This document shows, one piece after another, positions 16,061 to 23,763 of a stretch of DNA of 64,000 bases; within the stretch, counting starts at the first letter, position 1; each line of letters begins with the position of its first letter. The notes beneath the pieces are model-generated. The model was not told the origin of the DNA. It was given only the letters and a program-made list of their open reading frames with translations, and made no database searches. Both the position numbers and the translations under genes were made by a program. Origin of the DNA: Amycolatopsis vastitatis (lineage in GTDB: Bacteria > Actinomycetota > Actinomycetes > Mycobacteriales > Pseudonocardiaceae); the NCBI RefSeq assembly GCF_002234595.1, contig NZ_NMUL01000043.1, positions 1 through 64,000 of the forward strand. The letters are read 5' to 3'.

Positions 16061-17004
16061 AAGGCGTTCACGCCCGTCAGCTCGGCTGACAGCGTCCAGA
16101 GCCGTTCGGCGAGCACCGGATCGGTCGCGTAGTCCTTCACCCCCGTGCGGGTGCCGTCCGCCGGCGCGGGCTCGGCGACGTCGCAGTCCTCGAGGTAGAC
16201 GCCGCCGAGGCCGTCGAGCCGCGGCGACGTCGCCGCCCAGACCTGGGTCGCGGCGCCCTGTTCCGGCGTCTTCGCCCCTCCGGTGACCTGACCGGACTCG
16301 TCGACCATGCCCGCGTCGACGAGCTCCTGCCGGTCCAGGTGGCGCACGAGGTCGGTGAGGATCCGCCCCGGGTGCAGGGCGAACGCGCGGACACCGTGGT
16401 CGTGCGCGAGCCGGTCGAGGTGGACGGCGAAGAGGACGTTCGCGGTCTTGGCCTGGCCGTAGGCGAGCCATTTGTCGTATCCGCGCCGGAATTCGAGGTC
16501 GTCGAAGCGCACCGGGCCGAAGTGGTGGCCTCGTGAGGACACCGAAACCACGCGCGAGCCGGGGGTGAACGCCGGCCAGAGCCGGTTCACCAGCGCGAAG
16601 TGCCCGAGGTGGTTGGTCGCGAACTGCGCCTCCCAGCCCGGCCCGACGCGGGTCTCGGGCGACGCCATGATCCCGGCGCTGCCGATGAAGAGGTCGATTC
16701 CGCGTCCCGCCGCCAGGAACCGCGAAGCGAACGCGCGGACGCTGTCGAGGTCTGCGAGGTCGAGTTCGCCGATCTCGACGTTTTCGAAGCCACGCAAGGC
16801 TTCTTCGGCCGTGGCACGACGCCGGGCCGGGACGACGACGTGCGCGCCGGCGCCCGCCAGCGCCCGCGTGGACTCCAGGCCGATGCCGGAGTAGCCGCCG
16901 GTGACGATGGCGAGCTTGCCGGTCAGGTCGATCCCGGCCACGACCTCGGCCGCGGTGTTGAGGGCGCCGAACCCCGAGCCGATCTTGTGCTGTGCGGTCG
17001 TCAT
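16057..17004 (-). CDS. Short-chain dehydrogenase/reductase, retinol-dehydrogenase-like
   Basis: A 315-residue NAD(P)-dependent oxidoreductase. The cofactor-binding motif is TGGYSGIGLES (about residues 35-45), the catalytic serine is in VVSVSSRGHH and the Tyr-Lys pair in AYGQAKTAN. The extended C-terminus with a PGRILTDL loop resembles RDH/WWOX-like SDRs, which often act on hydrophobic alcohols or aldehydes; the substrate here is unknown. The gene is transcribed alone. Its stop codon overlaps that of the convergent aminotransferase gene by four bases. Confidence 0.85.
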   Translation of the reverse strand: MTTAQHKIGSGFGALNTAAEVVAGIDLTGKLAIVTGGYSGIGLESTRALAGAGAHVVVPARRRATAEEALRGFENVEIGELDLADLDSVRAFASRFLAAGRGIDLFIGSAGIMASPETRVGPGWEAQFATNHLGHFALVNRLWPAFTPGSRVVSVSSRGHHFGPVRFDDLEFRRGYDKWLAYGQAKTANVLFAVHLDRLAHDHGVRAFALHPGRILTDLVRHLDRQELVDAGMVDESGQVTGGAKTPEQGAATQVWAATSPRLDGLGGVYLEDCDVAEPAPADGTRTGVKDYATDPVLAERLWTLSAELTGVNAF

Positions 17005-17044
17005 GTCCCCGACGGTAGAACCTGGAGCGGACTCCAGCGCAAGC

Positions 17045-18181
17045 TCAGTCCTTGAGCAGCTGCCGCGCGATCACGAGCTTCTGGATCTCACTGGTGCCCT
17101 CGTAAATCCGGAACAGCCGCGCGTCGCGGTAGATCCGCTCGACCGTCACCCCGCGGACGTAGCCCATGCCACCGTGCACCTGCACCGCGCGGTCGGCGAC
17201 GCGGCCGAGCATCTCGGTGCAGAACAGCTTCGCCGACGACGGCCCGAGCTTGCGGTCCTCGCCCGAGTCGTACTTCGCGGCGGCCTCGTGCACCATCGCG
17301 CGGCCGGCCGCCAGCTCGGCGTGCGACTCCGCGAGCAGCGCCTGCACCAGCTGGTACTCGCCGATCACCCGCCCACCCTGGCGGGCCGTCCGCGCGTACT
17401 CGACGGCTTCGGCCAGCGCCCGCTCGGCCATGCCGACGCACAGCGCCGCGATGTGCAGCCTGCCGCGGGCGAGCGAGGCCATCGCGATGCCGAACCCCTT
17501 GCCCTCCTCGCCGACGAGCGCGTCGGCGGACAGCTCGACGTCGTCGAAGACCACTTCCGACGTCCACGCGCCGGCCTGGCCCATCTTGGCGTCGTGCGGG
17601 CCGACGGTGACGCCGGCCGCGCCCGCGGGCACCAGGAACGCGGAAATGCCGCGGCTGCCGGTGCTTTCCGGATCGGTGCGCGCGAAGGCGACGAACACTT
17701 CGGCGAGTGGCGCGTTGGTGATGAACCGTTTGGTGCCCGAGAGGCGGTAGCGGTCGCCGTCGCGGACCGCGCGGCTGGTCAGCCCGCCCGGGTCCGAGCC
17801 CGCCTCGGCCTCGGTGAGGGCGAACGACGCGATCGCCTGCCCCGCGGCCAGCCGCGGCAGCCAGCGGGTGCGCTGGTCCGGCGTCCCGTAGTGCACGATC
17901 GCCTGGCCGGCGATGCCGTTGTTGGTGCCGAACAGCGACCGGAACGCGGGCGTGGTGTGGCCCAGCTCGATCGCCAGCCGGACGTCTTCGGCCATGCCGA
18001 GGCCCAGCCCGCCGTACTCCTCGGGCAGCGCCCAGCCGAACAACCCGAGTCCGGCGGCCTTCTCCCGGATTTCCGCGGGGATCTCGTCGCGCTCGTCGAT
18101 CTCGGCCTCGCGCGGCACGACCTCCTTGCGCACGAACTCCCGCACCGCGCCGAGCACCTGCCCGAAAAGCTCCGCGTCCAT
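17045..18181 (-). CDS. Acyl-CoA dehydrogenase
   Basis: A 378-residue FAD enzyme that oxidises acyl-CoA to trans-2-enoyl-CoA. Signature 1 ALTEAEAGSDPGG (about residues 120-132) and signature 2 (QVHGGMGYVRGVTVERIYRD) are present, and the catalytic base is the Glu in RIYEGTSEIQ near the C-terminus, the position of short/medium-chain enzymes. All three domains are intact and length is normal. The chain-length or branched substrate cannot be told from sequence. It lies 40 nt upstream of the SDR gene's start on the same strand but stops before it, so a two-gene unit is possible. Confidence 0.92.
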   Translation of the reverse strand: MDAELFGQVLGAVREFVRKEVVPREAEIDERDEIPAEIREKAAGLGLFGWALPEEYGGLGLGMAEDVRLAIELGHTTPAFRSLFGTNNGIAGQAIVHYGTPDQRTRWLPRLAAGQAIASFALTEAEAGSDPGGLTSRAVRDGDRYRLSGTKRFITNAPLAEVFVAFARTDPESTGSRGISAFLVPAGAAGVTVGPHDAKMGQAGAWTSEVVFDDVELSADALVGEEGKGFGIAMASLARGRLHIAALCVGMAERALAEAVEYARTARQGGRVIGEYQLVQALLAESHAELAAGRAMVHEAAAKYDSGEDRKLGPSSAKLFCTEMLGRVADRAVQVHGGMGYVRGVTVERIYRDARLFRIYEGTSEIQKLVIARQLLKD

Positions 18182-18242
18182 GGGCGCACGCTACCCGGAA
18201 CTCTGCCCCCGAGGGCACGCCCGGACGCGGTAGCTTGGGCCG

Positions 18243-18659
18243 ATGCGCAAGCCGATCACCGTCGTCCTGGCCGCCCTCGCCGCGGCACTGGTGCTGCCCT
18301 CGACCGCCTCCGCGACCCCTGGCAGCGGCGTCACCGGCACGATCCTGGCCCAGAAGACCGTCGGGCACACCGACTACACGCTGCGGGAGGTCACCATCCA
18401 GCCCGGCGGCTACACGGGCTGGCACTTCCACGACGGCACCCTCTACGCCTACGTGAAGTCCGGGACGCTGACGCACAACCTGGCCGACTGCAGCGTCGAC
18501 GGAGTCTTCGGCACCGGGAGGGCGTTCACCGAGAAGCCCGACCAGGTGCACATCGGCCGCAACCTCGGGTCGGCGCCGCTGGTGCTCGAAGTCCTGTACG
18601 TGCTCCCGGCGGGCAGCCCGCTGTCGGAGGACGCCCCGGACCCCGGCTGCGGCTTCTAG
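18243..18659 (+). CDS. Secreted cupin-domain protein
   Basis: A 138-residue protein with a clear Sec signal peptide: positively charged MRKP, a hydrophobic core to about residue 20 and a probable cleavage after ASA (residue 24). The mature part is one small cupin barrel; motif 1 (GGYTGWHFHDGTLYAYVKSG, residues 54-73) supplies two metal-ligand histidines and a Tyr/Glu position, and motif 2 is the weaker DQVHIGRNLG. The two Cys (in ADCSVDG and PGCGF) could form an extracytoplasmic disulfide. Function of such cupins is unknown. The gene is convergent with the MarR gene and shares a CTAG stop overlap. Confidence 0.75.
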   Translation: MRKPITVVLAALAAALVLPSTASATPGSGVTGTILAQKTVGHTDYTLREVTIQPGGYTGWHFHDGTLYAYVKSGTLTHNLADCSVDGVFGTGRAFTEKPDQVHIGRNLGSAPLVLEVLYVLPAGSPLSEDAPDPGCGF

Positions 18660-19120
18660 CTCGCGAACCAGCCCGCGGCGTCCAGCCGGTACGCCGCGGG
18701 ACCGACGACCGCGCGGAGGTCGGCTTCGAGCGCGCTGATCCGCTCGGCGCCGACCGTGCGCACCCATTCCGCACGCAGGTCGTCGAAGATCTCCGCCGAC
18801 TTCCCGAGCGCGTCGACGCCGTGCGCGGTGAGCCGCACGATCTTGCGCCGCGCGTCCGCGGGATCCTCGGCCCGCTCGGCGTACCCGAGCGCCTCGAGCC
18901 GTTCGACGGTCTTGCCCGCCGCCTGTTTGGAGACGCCGAGGCGGCGCCCGATCTCCGACGCCGTCGCCCCCTGGACGCCGACGGCCTGCATGGCGAAGCC
19001 GTACGACGGCCGGACATCCGGGTGGCCGCGGCGCGCGAGCTCGGCGTGCAGGCGGTCGATGAGCGTGCGGAAGCCACCGAAGAGCAGCAAGGGCAGCTCG
19101 TAGCCGGGTGTGTCGATCAT
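18656..19120 (-). CDS. MarR-family transcriptional regulator
   Basis: A 154-residue winged-helix dimeric regulator. The DNA-binding region reads ATASEIGRRLGVSKQAAGK (about residues 52-70) with the wing EDPADARRKIVRLT, matching MarR proteins. It is divergent from the AhpD-like gene across 74 nt that contain a promoter and a perfect dyad, so it most likely represses that gene. MarR proteins commonly release DNA on oxidation or on binding phenolic ligands; the signal here is unknown. The ATG at 19120 is the natural start. Confidence 0.85.
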   Translation of the reverse strand: MIDTPGYELPLLLFGGFRTLIDRLHAELARRGHPDVRPSYGFAMQAVGVQGATASEIGRRLGVSKQAAGKTVERLEALGYAERAEDPADARRKIVRLTAHGVDALGKSAEIFDDLRAEWVRTVGAERISALEADLRAVVGPAAYRLDAAGWFAS

Positions 19121-19126
19121 GGCCGC

Positions 19127-19173
19127 TTGCCAAATTCGACAACCTGGTTTACGGTTTCGACAACCACGTTGTC
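19127..19173 (+). promoter_or_regulatory. Promoter of the AhpD-like gene with MarR operator
   Basis: The -35 TTGCCA (19127-19132) and -10 TACGGT (19150-19155) are 17 nt apart. Four bases downstream lies the perfect inverted repeat GACAAC-CAC-GTTGTC (19159-19173). The sequence TTCGACAACC occurs twice, 21 bp apart (19135 and 19156), so two regulator dimers could bind the same DNA face. Confidence 0.6.
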
Positions 19174-19194
19174 CAACTTACCTCGGGAGTCACC

Positions 19195-19752
19195 TTGTTC
19201 GCCGATCACACCCCGGAGTCTGCACCCCCGGCCGCGCGCCCCGCGATGACGGCCACCGCGAAGAAGTTCGGCCGCGTGCCGTCCGCCGTCGCCCGCCTGG
19301 CGACCTCGCCGGAACTGCTCAACGGCTTCCTCAAGCTCAGCGCGATCTTCGAAGCCACGACCCTGACGGCACTGGAACGCGAAGTGCTGATCATGACCGT
19401 GGCCGCGCGCAACGAGTGCCACCTCTGCGTGGCGATGCACACGGCCACGCTGACCCGCCTGTCCGCCTCCCCGGAGCTGGTGGCGGCGCTGCGGGCGGAG
19501 TCCTCGCTCCCGGAGCCGCGGCTGGAGGCGCTGCGCGTCTTCGTCCACGCGGTCATGGACACCAGGGGCGAGGTCCCGGCCGAGCAGCTGGCGGCGTTCA
19601 CCGGCGCCGGCTACACCGAACGGAACGCCTTGGAGGTGGTGCTGGGAATCGGGACGTACACGCTGTCGACGTTCGCGAACCGCCTCACCCGCGCCCCGCT
19701 CGACGACGCCTTCGCCGAGCACGCCTGGCACCCGGCGCCGGTTTCGGCCTGA
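19195..19752 (+). CDS. Carboxymuconolactone decarboxylase/AhpD-like protein
   Basis: A 185-residue all-helical AhpD-like protein. The redox motif is ECHLCVAMHT (Cys-X2-Cys with a His three residues on), as in AhpD alkyl-hydroperoxidases and peroxidase-like CMD proteins; helices before it (LTALEREVLIMTVAARN) are also typical. I chose the TTG at 19195 because GGGAG lies about six bases upstream; no ATG fits before residue 18. Control by the divergent MarR protein and a thiol active site suggest a role in oxidative or electrophile stress; this is inference. Confidence 0.78.
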   Translation: MFADHTPESAPPAARPAMTATAKKFGRVPSAVARLATSPELLNGFLKLSAIFEATTLTALEREVLIMTVAARNECHLCVAMHTATLTRLSASPELVAALRAESSLPEPRLEALRVFVHAVMDTRGEVPAEQLAAFTGAGYTERNALEVVLGIGTYTLSTFANRLTRAPLDDAFAEHAWHPAPVSA

Positions 19753-19855
19753 GAAGCGCCCGGGAGAAAATTCCCGGAAAGTCCCGCCACCCGTGTCCGG
19801 TCCGCCGCCGCGGCTCCGACCTCCTCGTGAACGAACCCACGATGAAGGAGCCGAA

Positions 19856-21301
19856 ATGGAGAAGCCGGCCGGACGGCGGGAGTGGCTGGGGCTGACGGTG
19901 CTCGTCCTGCCCACCCTGCTCGTCGCGATGGACATGACCTCGCTGTTCCTCGCCCTGCCGCAGCTCAGCGCTGACCTCGGGGCGAGCGGCACCGAGCAGC
20001 TGTGGATCACCGACAGCTACGGCTTCGTCGTCGCCGGCTTCGTGATCACCATGGGCACGCTCGGCGACCGGATCGGGCGACGGCGGCTGCTGCTCGCCGG
20101 CGGGGCCGCGTTCGGCGTCCTCTCCGTGGTCGCCGCGTTCTCGACCAGCCCGGAGATGCTCATCGCCGTCCGCGGGGCGCTCGGCGTCGCGGGCGCGACG
20201 CTGATGCCGTCGACGCTCGCCCTGATCACGAACATGTTCCGCGACGCGAAGCAGCGCGGGAAGGCCATCTCGATCTGGGCCACCTGCCAGTTCGCGGGCG
20301 GCGCGGCGGGCCCGGTGTTCGCCGGCTTCCTGCTGCAGCACTTCAGGTGGGGGTCGGTGTTCCTGGTCGCCGTCCCGGCCGTGGTCGTCCTGCTCGCCGC
20401 CGGCCCGTTCCTGCTGCCGGAGTTCCGCGCACCGGCGTCCGGACGGCTGGACTTCGCCGGCGTCGCGCTGTCGCTGGCCGCTGTGCTGCTGATCGTGTTC
20501 GGCCTCAAGCAGCTGACCACCGGCTCGCTGACGCCGCCGCTCGCGGCGGTCGCGGCCGGCGTCGTGCTCGGCACCGTCTTCGTCCACCGCCAGCTGACGA
20601 CGGCGTCGCCGCTGCTGGACCTGCGGCTGTTCCGCAACCGCCCGTTCACGGCCGTGCTGGTGGCGCTGGTGTTCGCCGGCGTGGCGATGGCGGGCGTCGG
20701 CCTGCTGGTCACGCAGTACCTGCAGAGCGTCCTCGGCTACTCGCCGCTGGTCTCGGCCGTGCTGTTCGCGCCGATGGGCCTCGGCGTGGCGGTGGGGACG
20801 ATGACGGCCCCGGCGCTGACCCGGTTCATGACCCCGGCCACGGCGATCGCGGGCGGTCTGGCGGTCTCCGCGGCCGGCAGCCTGCTGCTGGCCTTCACCG
20901 GCGGGCCGGCGCTGGTCATGGTGGCCATCGCGGTGCTGACGCTGGGCACGGGCCCGCTGTTCGCGCTGGGCATCGGCCTGGTCATGGGCTCGGTGCCGCC
21001 GGAGCGGGCCGGCTCGGCGGCCTCGATGGCGGACACGGGCAACTACCTCGGAGGGTCCCTGGGCCTGGCCCTGATCGGCCTGACGGCGGCGGCGGTCTAC
21101 CGCGGGGTGTTCCCGGCGGGCACGACGCTCGCGGTCGACGTCACCCGTCCGGAGGTGGCTGAGCAGGCGAAGGAAGCGTTCACGAGCGCGCTGCACGTGA
21201 CGGGCGTGATCGCGGCGGTGCTCTTCGCGGGCCTGGCCCTGCTGGTGACGACGATGCGCCGCACGGAGGACGTGGTCCTCGAACCGGTCATGGCGGGCTG
21301 A
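19856..21301 (+). CDS. MFS drug transporter, DHA2 family (SmvA/QacA-like)
   Basis: A 481-residue membrane protein with about 14 hydrophobic helices. TM1 reads LVAMDMTSLFLALPQLS, TM2 is followed by motif A (MGTLGDRIGRRRLLL) and TM5 by an antiporter-type GGAAGPVFAGF. These match multidrug antiporters of the SmvA/QacA type that export cationic compounds; the substrate is not known. The ATG at 19856 has GGAG seven bases upstream. It lies about 100 nt after the AhpD-like gene on the same strand and may share the MarR-controlled transcript, which would fit a stress-detoxification unit. Confidence 0.87.
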   Translation: MEKPAGRREWLGLTVLVLPTLLVAMDMTSLFLALPQLSADLGASGTEQLWITDSYGFVVAGFVITMGTLGDRIGRRRLLLAGGAAFGVLSVVAAFSTSPEMLIAVRGALGVAGATLMPSTLALITNMFRDAKQRGKAISIWATCQFAGGAAGPVFAGFLLQHFRWGSVFLVAVPAVVVLLAAGPFLLPEFRAPASGRLDFAGVALSLAAVLLIVFGLKQLTTGSLTPPLAAVAAGVVLGTVFVHRQLTTASPLLDLRLFRNRPFTAVLVALVFAGVAMAGVGLLVTQYLQSVLGYSPLVSAVLFAPMGLGVAVGTMTAPALTRFMTPATAIAGGLAVSAAGSLLLAFTGGPALVMVAIAVLTLGTGPLFALGIGLVMGSVPPERAGSAASMADTGNYLGGSLGLALIGLTAAAVYRGVFPAGTTLAVDVTRPEVAEQAKEAFTSALHVTGVIAAVLFAGLALLVTTMRRTEDVVLEPVMAG

Positions 21302-21308
21302 GGACCGT

Positions 21309-22202
21309 TCACAACCGTTGGAAATGCCAGATGACCAGCGCCGGTGCGTCTGCGCTGACAGCTCGTTTCGCTTCGGGCACCATGTCGGCCAGGCTCCACG
21401 GCCACAGGTCCCACGGCCCCAACGCGCTTGTCCGATCCGGCCGTTCGGTGATCGGGACGGGCGGTTCCTCGCAGCGACGCACGTGCAGTCCCACCGGAAG
21501 CGCGGCACGCAGGTAGTCCCCGATCGGGTGGCGGTAGGCACTCAGCCGTCCAGGCCGGCCGTCAGGACCGCGCACGGGCGGGATCGCGCCCTGCGCCACC
21601 CGTTCGGGGTGCATGTCGGCGATCACCAGGTGCCCGCCGGGACGCAGCACCCTGGCGAACTCCGCCAGCACCGGCTCGAGTGCCGGGACGTGCGTCAGCG
21701 CCAAGCCGCAGACGACCAGATCGACCCCGGCCTCGGCCACCGGGAGCCGGTGCAGGTCACCGAGCAGGAACTCGCCCGGCGGCACCCGGGTGCGTGCCCG
21801 CGCGAGCATGTCGGGCGAGCCGTCCACCCCGATGACCCGATGGCCACGCCCGGCCAGCAGCTCGGCATAGCGGCCGGTCCCGCACGCGGCATCGAGCGCA
21901 ACACCCGCGGGCAGCGCGTCCACGATGTCCCTGACCACGGGCTCGTCGAGGTCGAACGCCGAGTTGGGTCGGTCGTAGGTCGCCGACCACAGCCGATAGC
22001 CGGTCATCGTGTCGACCCGGTCGACTTCCACGGCTGCGTCCGCCAACGCCTCGTCGGCGAGCACCCGGCGGATCTCCGCGATCCGGGCCTCCACGAAGTC
22101 GCGGCCGAACTCTCCGGTGAAGGCGCGCAGCAACGCAAGGCCCTCGAGCCCGAGCAGGTAGGCGCGCGGATCTTCGTAGATCACCCGGCGGAGGCTAGTC
22201 AC
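21309..22202 (-). CDS. SAM-dependent methyltransferase, class I
   Basis: The 297-residue protein has an N-terminal helical extension of about 95 residues followed by a Methyltransf_11-type Rossmann domain. Motif I is ALDAACGTGRYAELLAGRG, followed by GVDGSPDMLARA, the DLVVCGLALTHV post-motif and RVLRPGGHLVIADMHPE. Small-molecule methylation is the expectation; the acceptor is unknown. The GTG at 22202 is used; a second GTG six codons on is possible. It is convergent with the MFS gene and downstream of the tRNA gene on the same strand. Confidence 0.82.
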   Translation of the reverse strand: MTSLRRVIYEDPRAYLLGLEGLALLRAFTGEFGRDFVEARIAEIRRVLADEALADAAVEVDRVDTMTGYRLWSATYDRPNSAFDLDEPVVRDIVDALPAGVALDAACGTGRYAELLAGRGHRVIGVDGSPDMLARARTRVPPGEFLLGDLHRLPVAEAGVDLVVCGLALTHVPALEPVLAEFARVLRPGGHLVIADMHPERVAQGAIPPVRGPDGRPGRLSAYRHPIGDYLRAALPVGLHVRRCEEPPVPITERPDRTSALGPWDLWPWSLADMVPEAKRAVSADAPALVIWHFQRL

Positions 22203-22265
22203 ACAGCCTTCGGGTGAGCCAACGAATTACGAAGCCGTCCCGAGGATTCAGGGACGCCGTTCCGG

Positions 22266-22337
22266 TGGGCGCAGCAGGGTTCGAACCTGCGACCGCTCGG
22301 GTGTAAACCGAGTGCTCTTCCGCTGAGCTATGCGCCC
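22266..22337 (-). tRNA. tRNA-Val, anticodon UAC
   Basis: A complete cloverleaf can be folded on the minus strand. The acceptor arms GGGCGCA and TGCGCCC pair perfectly; the D-arm is AGCTCAGCGGAAGAGC, the anticodon stem CTCGG/CCGAG encloses TTTACAC, giving anticodon TAC, and the T-arm is GCAGG-TTCGAAC-CCTGC. The discriminator base is A and the 3' CCA is not encoded (ACCGG follows). The length is 72 nt. It decodes GUA codons, which are rare in this GC-rich genome. Confidence 0.97.
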
Positions 22338-22379
22338 TCGCGGCGACGGCCCGGAAGAGCGGGCCGCCGCCGTGGAAAC

Positions 22380-22844
22380 TCATGCCGTCAGTTCGGCCAC
22401 GGCCTTCTTCCAGCCCTGCTGGTCGCGGGCCTCGCCCGGCGCGTTGACCTCGGCGAACCGGACCACGCCGTCCTTGTCGATCAGGAACGTGCCGCGTACG
22501 GCCAGGCCCGCCTGCTCGTTGAACACGCCGTACGCGCGAGCCACCTCGCCGTGCGGCCAGAAGTCCGACAGCAGCGGGAACTGGTAGCCCTCCTTCTCGG
22601 CCCATGCCTTGAGCGAGAACGGCGTGTCGACCGAGACGCCCAGCACCTGGACGCCCTTGTTGTCGTAGTCCGCGAACTCGTCCCTGAGCTGGCAGAGCTC
22701 GCCGGTGCAGATGCCGCTGAACGCGAACGGGTAGAACACCAGGAGCACCGGCTTGTCACCCCGGAACGACGACAGCTGGACCGGCTGCTTGTTGTAGTCG
22801 TTGAGCGTGAAGTCAGGGGCCTCAGAACCGACCTCGACGGTCAT
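22380..22844 (-). CDS. ahpE: Peroxiredoxin, AhpE/BCP type
   Basis: A 154-residue thioredoxin-fold peroxidase that reduces hydrogen peroxide and organic hydroperoxides. The catalytic motif YPFAFSGICTGELC puts the peroxidatic cysteine at C46 and a second cysteine at C51. In M. tuberculosis AhpE the second position is not Cys, while in E. coli BCP a Cys five residues on is the resolving residue, so this enzyme may work as an atypical 2-Cys peroxiredoxin. The ATG at 22844 has GAGAGG about nine bases upstream. It follows the DUF3052 gene, as in mycobacteria (Rv2238c/Rv2239c). Confidence 0.9.
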   Translation of the reverse strand: MTVEVGSEAPDFTLNDYNKQPVQLSSFRGDKPVLLVFYPFAFSGICTGELCQLRDEFADYDNKGVQVLGVSVDTPFSLKAWAEKEGYQFPLLSDFWPHGEVARAYGVFNEQAGLAVRGTFLIDKDGVVRFAEVNAPGEARDQQGWKKAVAELTA

Positions 22845-22916
22845 ACCGCGTTTCCTCTCCCGAACGGACACGTGCCTGCGACGACAACCCTATCGTGTCC
22901 GTCCGGCGAGGCCGGT

Positions 22917-23348
22917 TCAGCGCTGCTTCGACTTCGACTTCGGCGACACCAGCCGGGTGCCGATCCAGTTCGGGCCGACGCTCATGTTGGCGGTCTGGGC
23001 CAGGCCCACGGCGGGCACCGCTTCGGCGATTTCGCTCGGCTCGACGTGCCCTGGCTGTCCCGTCTTGGGGGTGAGCACCCAGATCACGCCGCTCTCCTCC
23101 AGGGGGCCCCTGGCGTCGATGAGCGCGTCGCCGAGGTCGCCGTCGTCCTCGCGCCACCACAGCAGCACCACGTCGATGACCTCGTCGGCGTCCTCGTCGA
23201 GGATGTCCCCGCCGATCTGCTCCTCGATCGCCGCGCGGAGGTCGTCGTCGACGTCCTCGTCCCAGCCGATCTCCTGGACCACCATCTCGGGCTTGATGCC
23301 GAGCCTCTCGGCGACGCTGCTCTGATCAGCGTCTCCCGCGGCGACCAC
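22917..23348 (-). CDS. DUF3052-family protein
   Basis: The protein has 143 residues and no membrane segment. It starts VVAAGDADQSSVAERLG, has a strongly acidic middle (VDDDLRAAIEEQIGGDI and LDEDADEVIDVVLLWWREDDGDLGDAL, the latter about residues 44-70) and a conserved LIDARGPLEESGVIWVLTPK stretch. DUF3052 proteins occur almost only in Actinobacteria, next to aceE and ahpE (M. tuberculosis Rv2239c); function is not known. The GTG at 23348 was chosen because GGAGGAG lies eight bases upstream. The positively charged end KSKSKQR is typical. It shares a 415-nt divergent region with aceE. Confidence 0.85.
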   Translation of the reverse strand: MVAAGDADQSSVAERLGIKPEMVVQEIGWDEDVDDDLRAAIEEQIGGDILDEDADEVIDVVLLWWREDDGDLGDALIDARGPLEESGVIWVLTPKTGQPGHVEPSEIAEAVPAVGLAQTANMSVGPNWIGTRLVSPKSKSKQR

Positions 23349-23763
23349 TGTTTCACTCCTCCAACTACGACGGAGCGTGGCGTCGCCTGCCCTCGGAGAG
23401 GGTACGGCTTCGCCACACTCGGCTACCCGGTTGCCGATAGCGAACACTGGTGCGGCTCCGCGCGCAACCGTCCACACCGGATCTTTGACAAGTCGTGTCG
23501 CAGGATACGGCCCGCGAGGGACGTCCCGCGACGGCGTTTCGGGTGCCTCCGGGTACCGGTCTGCCACCCCGCCGGACCCCGTCCCCTAGGGTGGGGAGGA
23601 AGAAAACGCGCGCGCGATACACCTCGCGCCGGGAGTGGCTCGACCGGGTCGGCCTATGTTACCGCCAAGTAGCGGTGCGGAAGCCGGGACGGAAGACGAC
23701 GATGGAGAGTCGTACACCCCCGCGTACGAGCACCACCGGCTACAACTTTCGCAAGGAGACCCC
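23349..23763. other. Divergent intergenic region DUF3052 / aceE
   Basis: A 415-nt region that must hold both promoters and a long aceE leader. A perfect TTGACA occurs at 23485-23490 but has no good -10 at standard spacing; TATGTT (23655-23660) is a TANNNT -10 about 100 nt before aceE. Short dyads are present (ACCGC-N6-GCGGT around 23661; CGTAC-N8-GTACG around 23711). No gene is supported; the open frame reading into aceE from 23635 lacks a ribosome binding site. Confidence 0.45.

Noticed and set aside
23635..23763. N-terminal extension of AceE from an upstream start
   Set aside because: The extension has no homology I can see, while TTG 23764 has AAGGAG at ideal distance and gives the normal family length.
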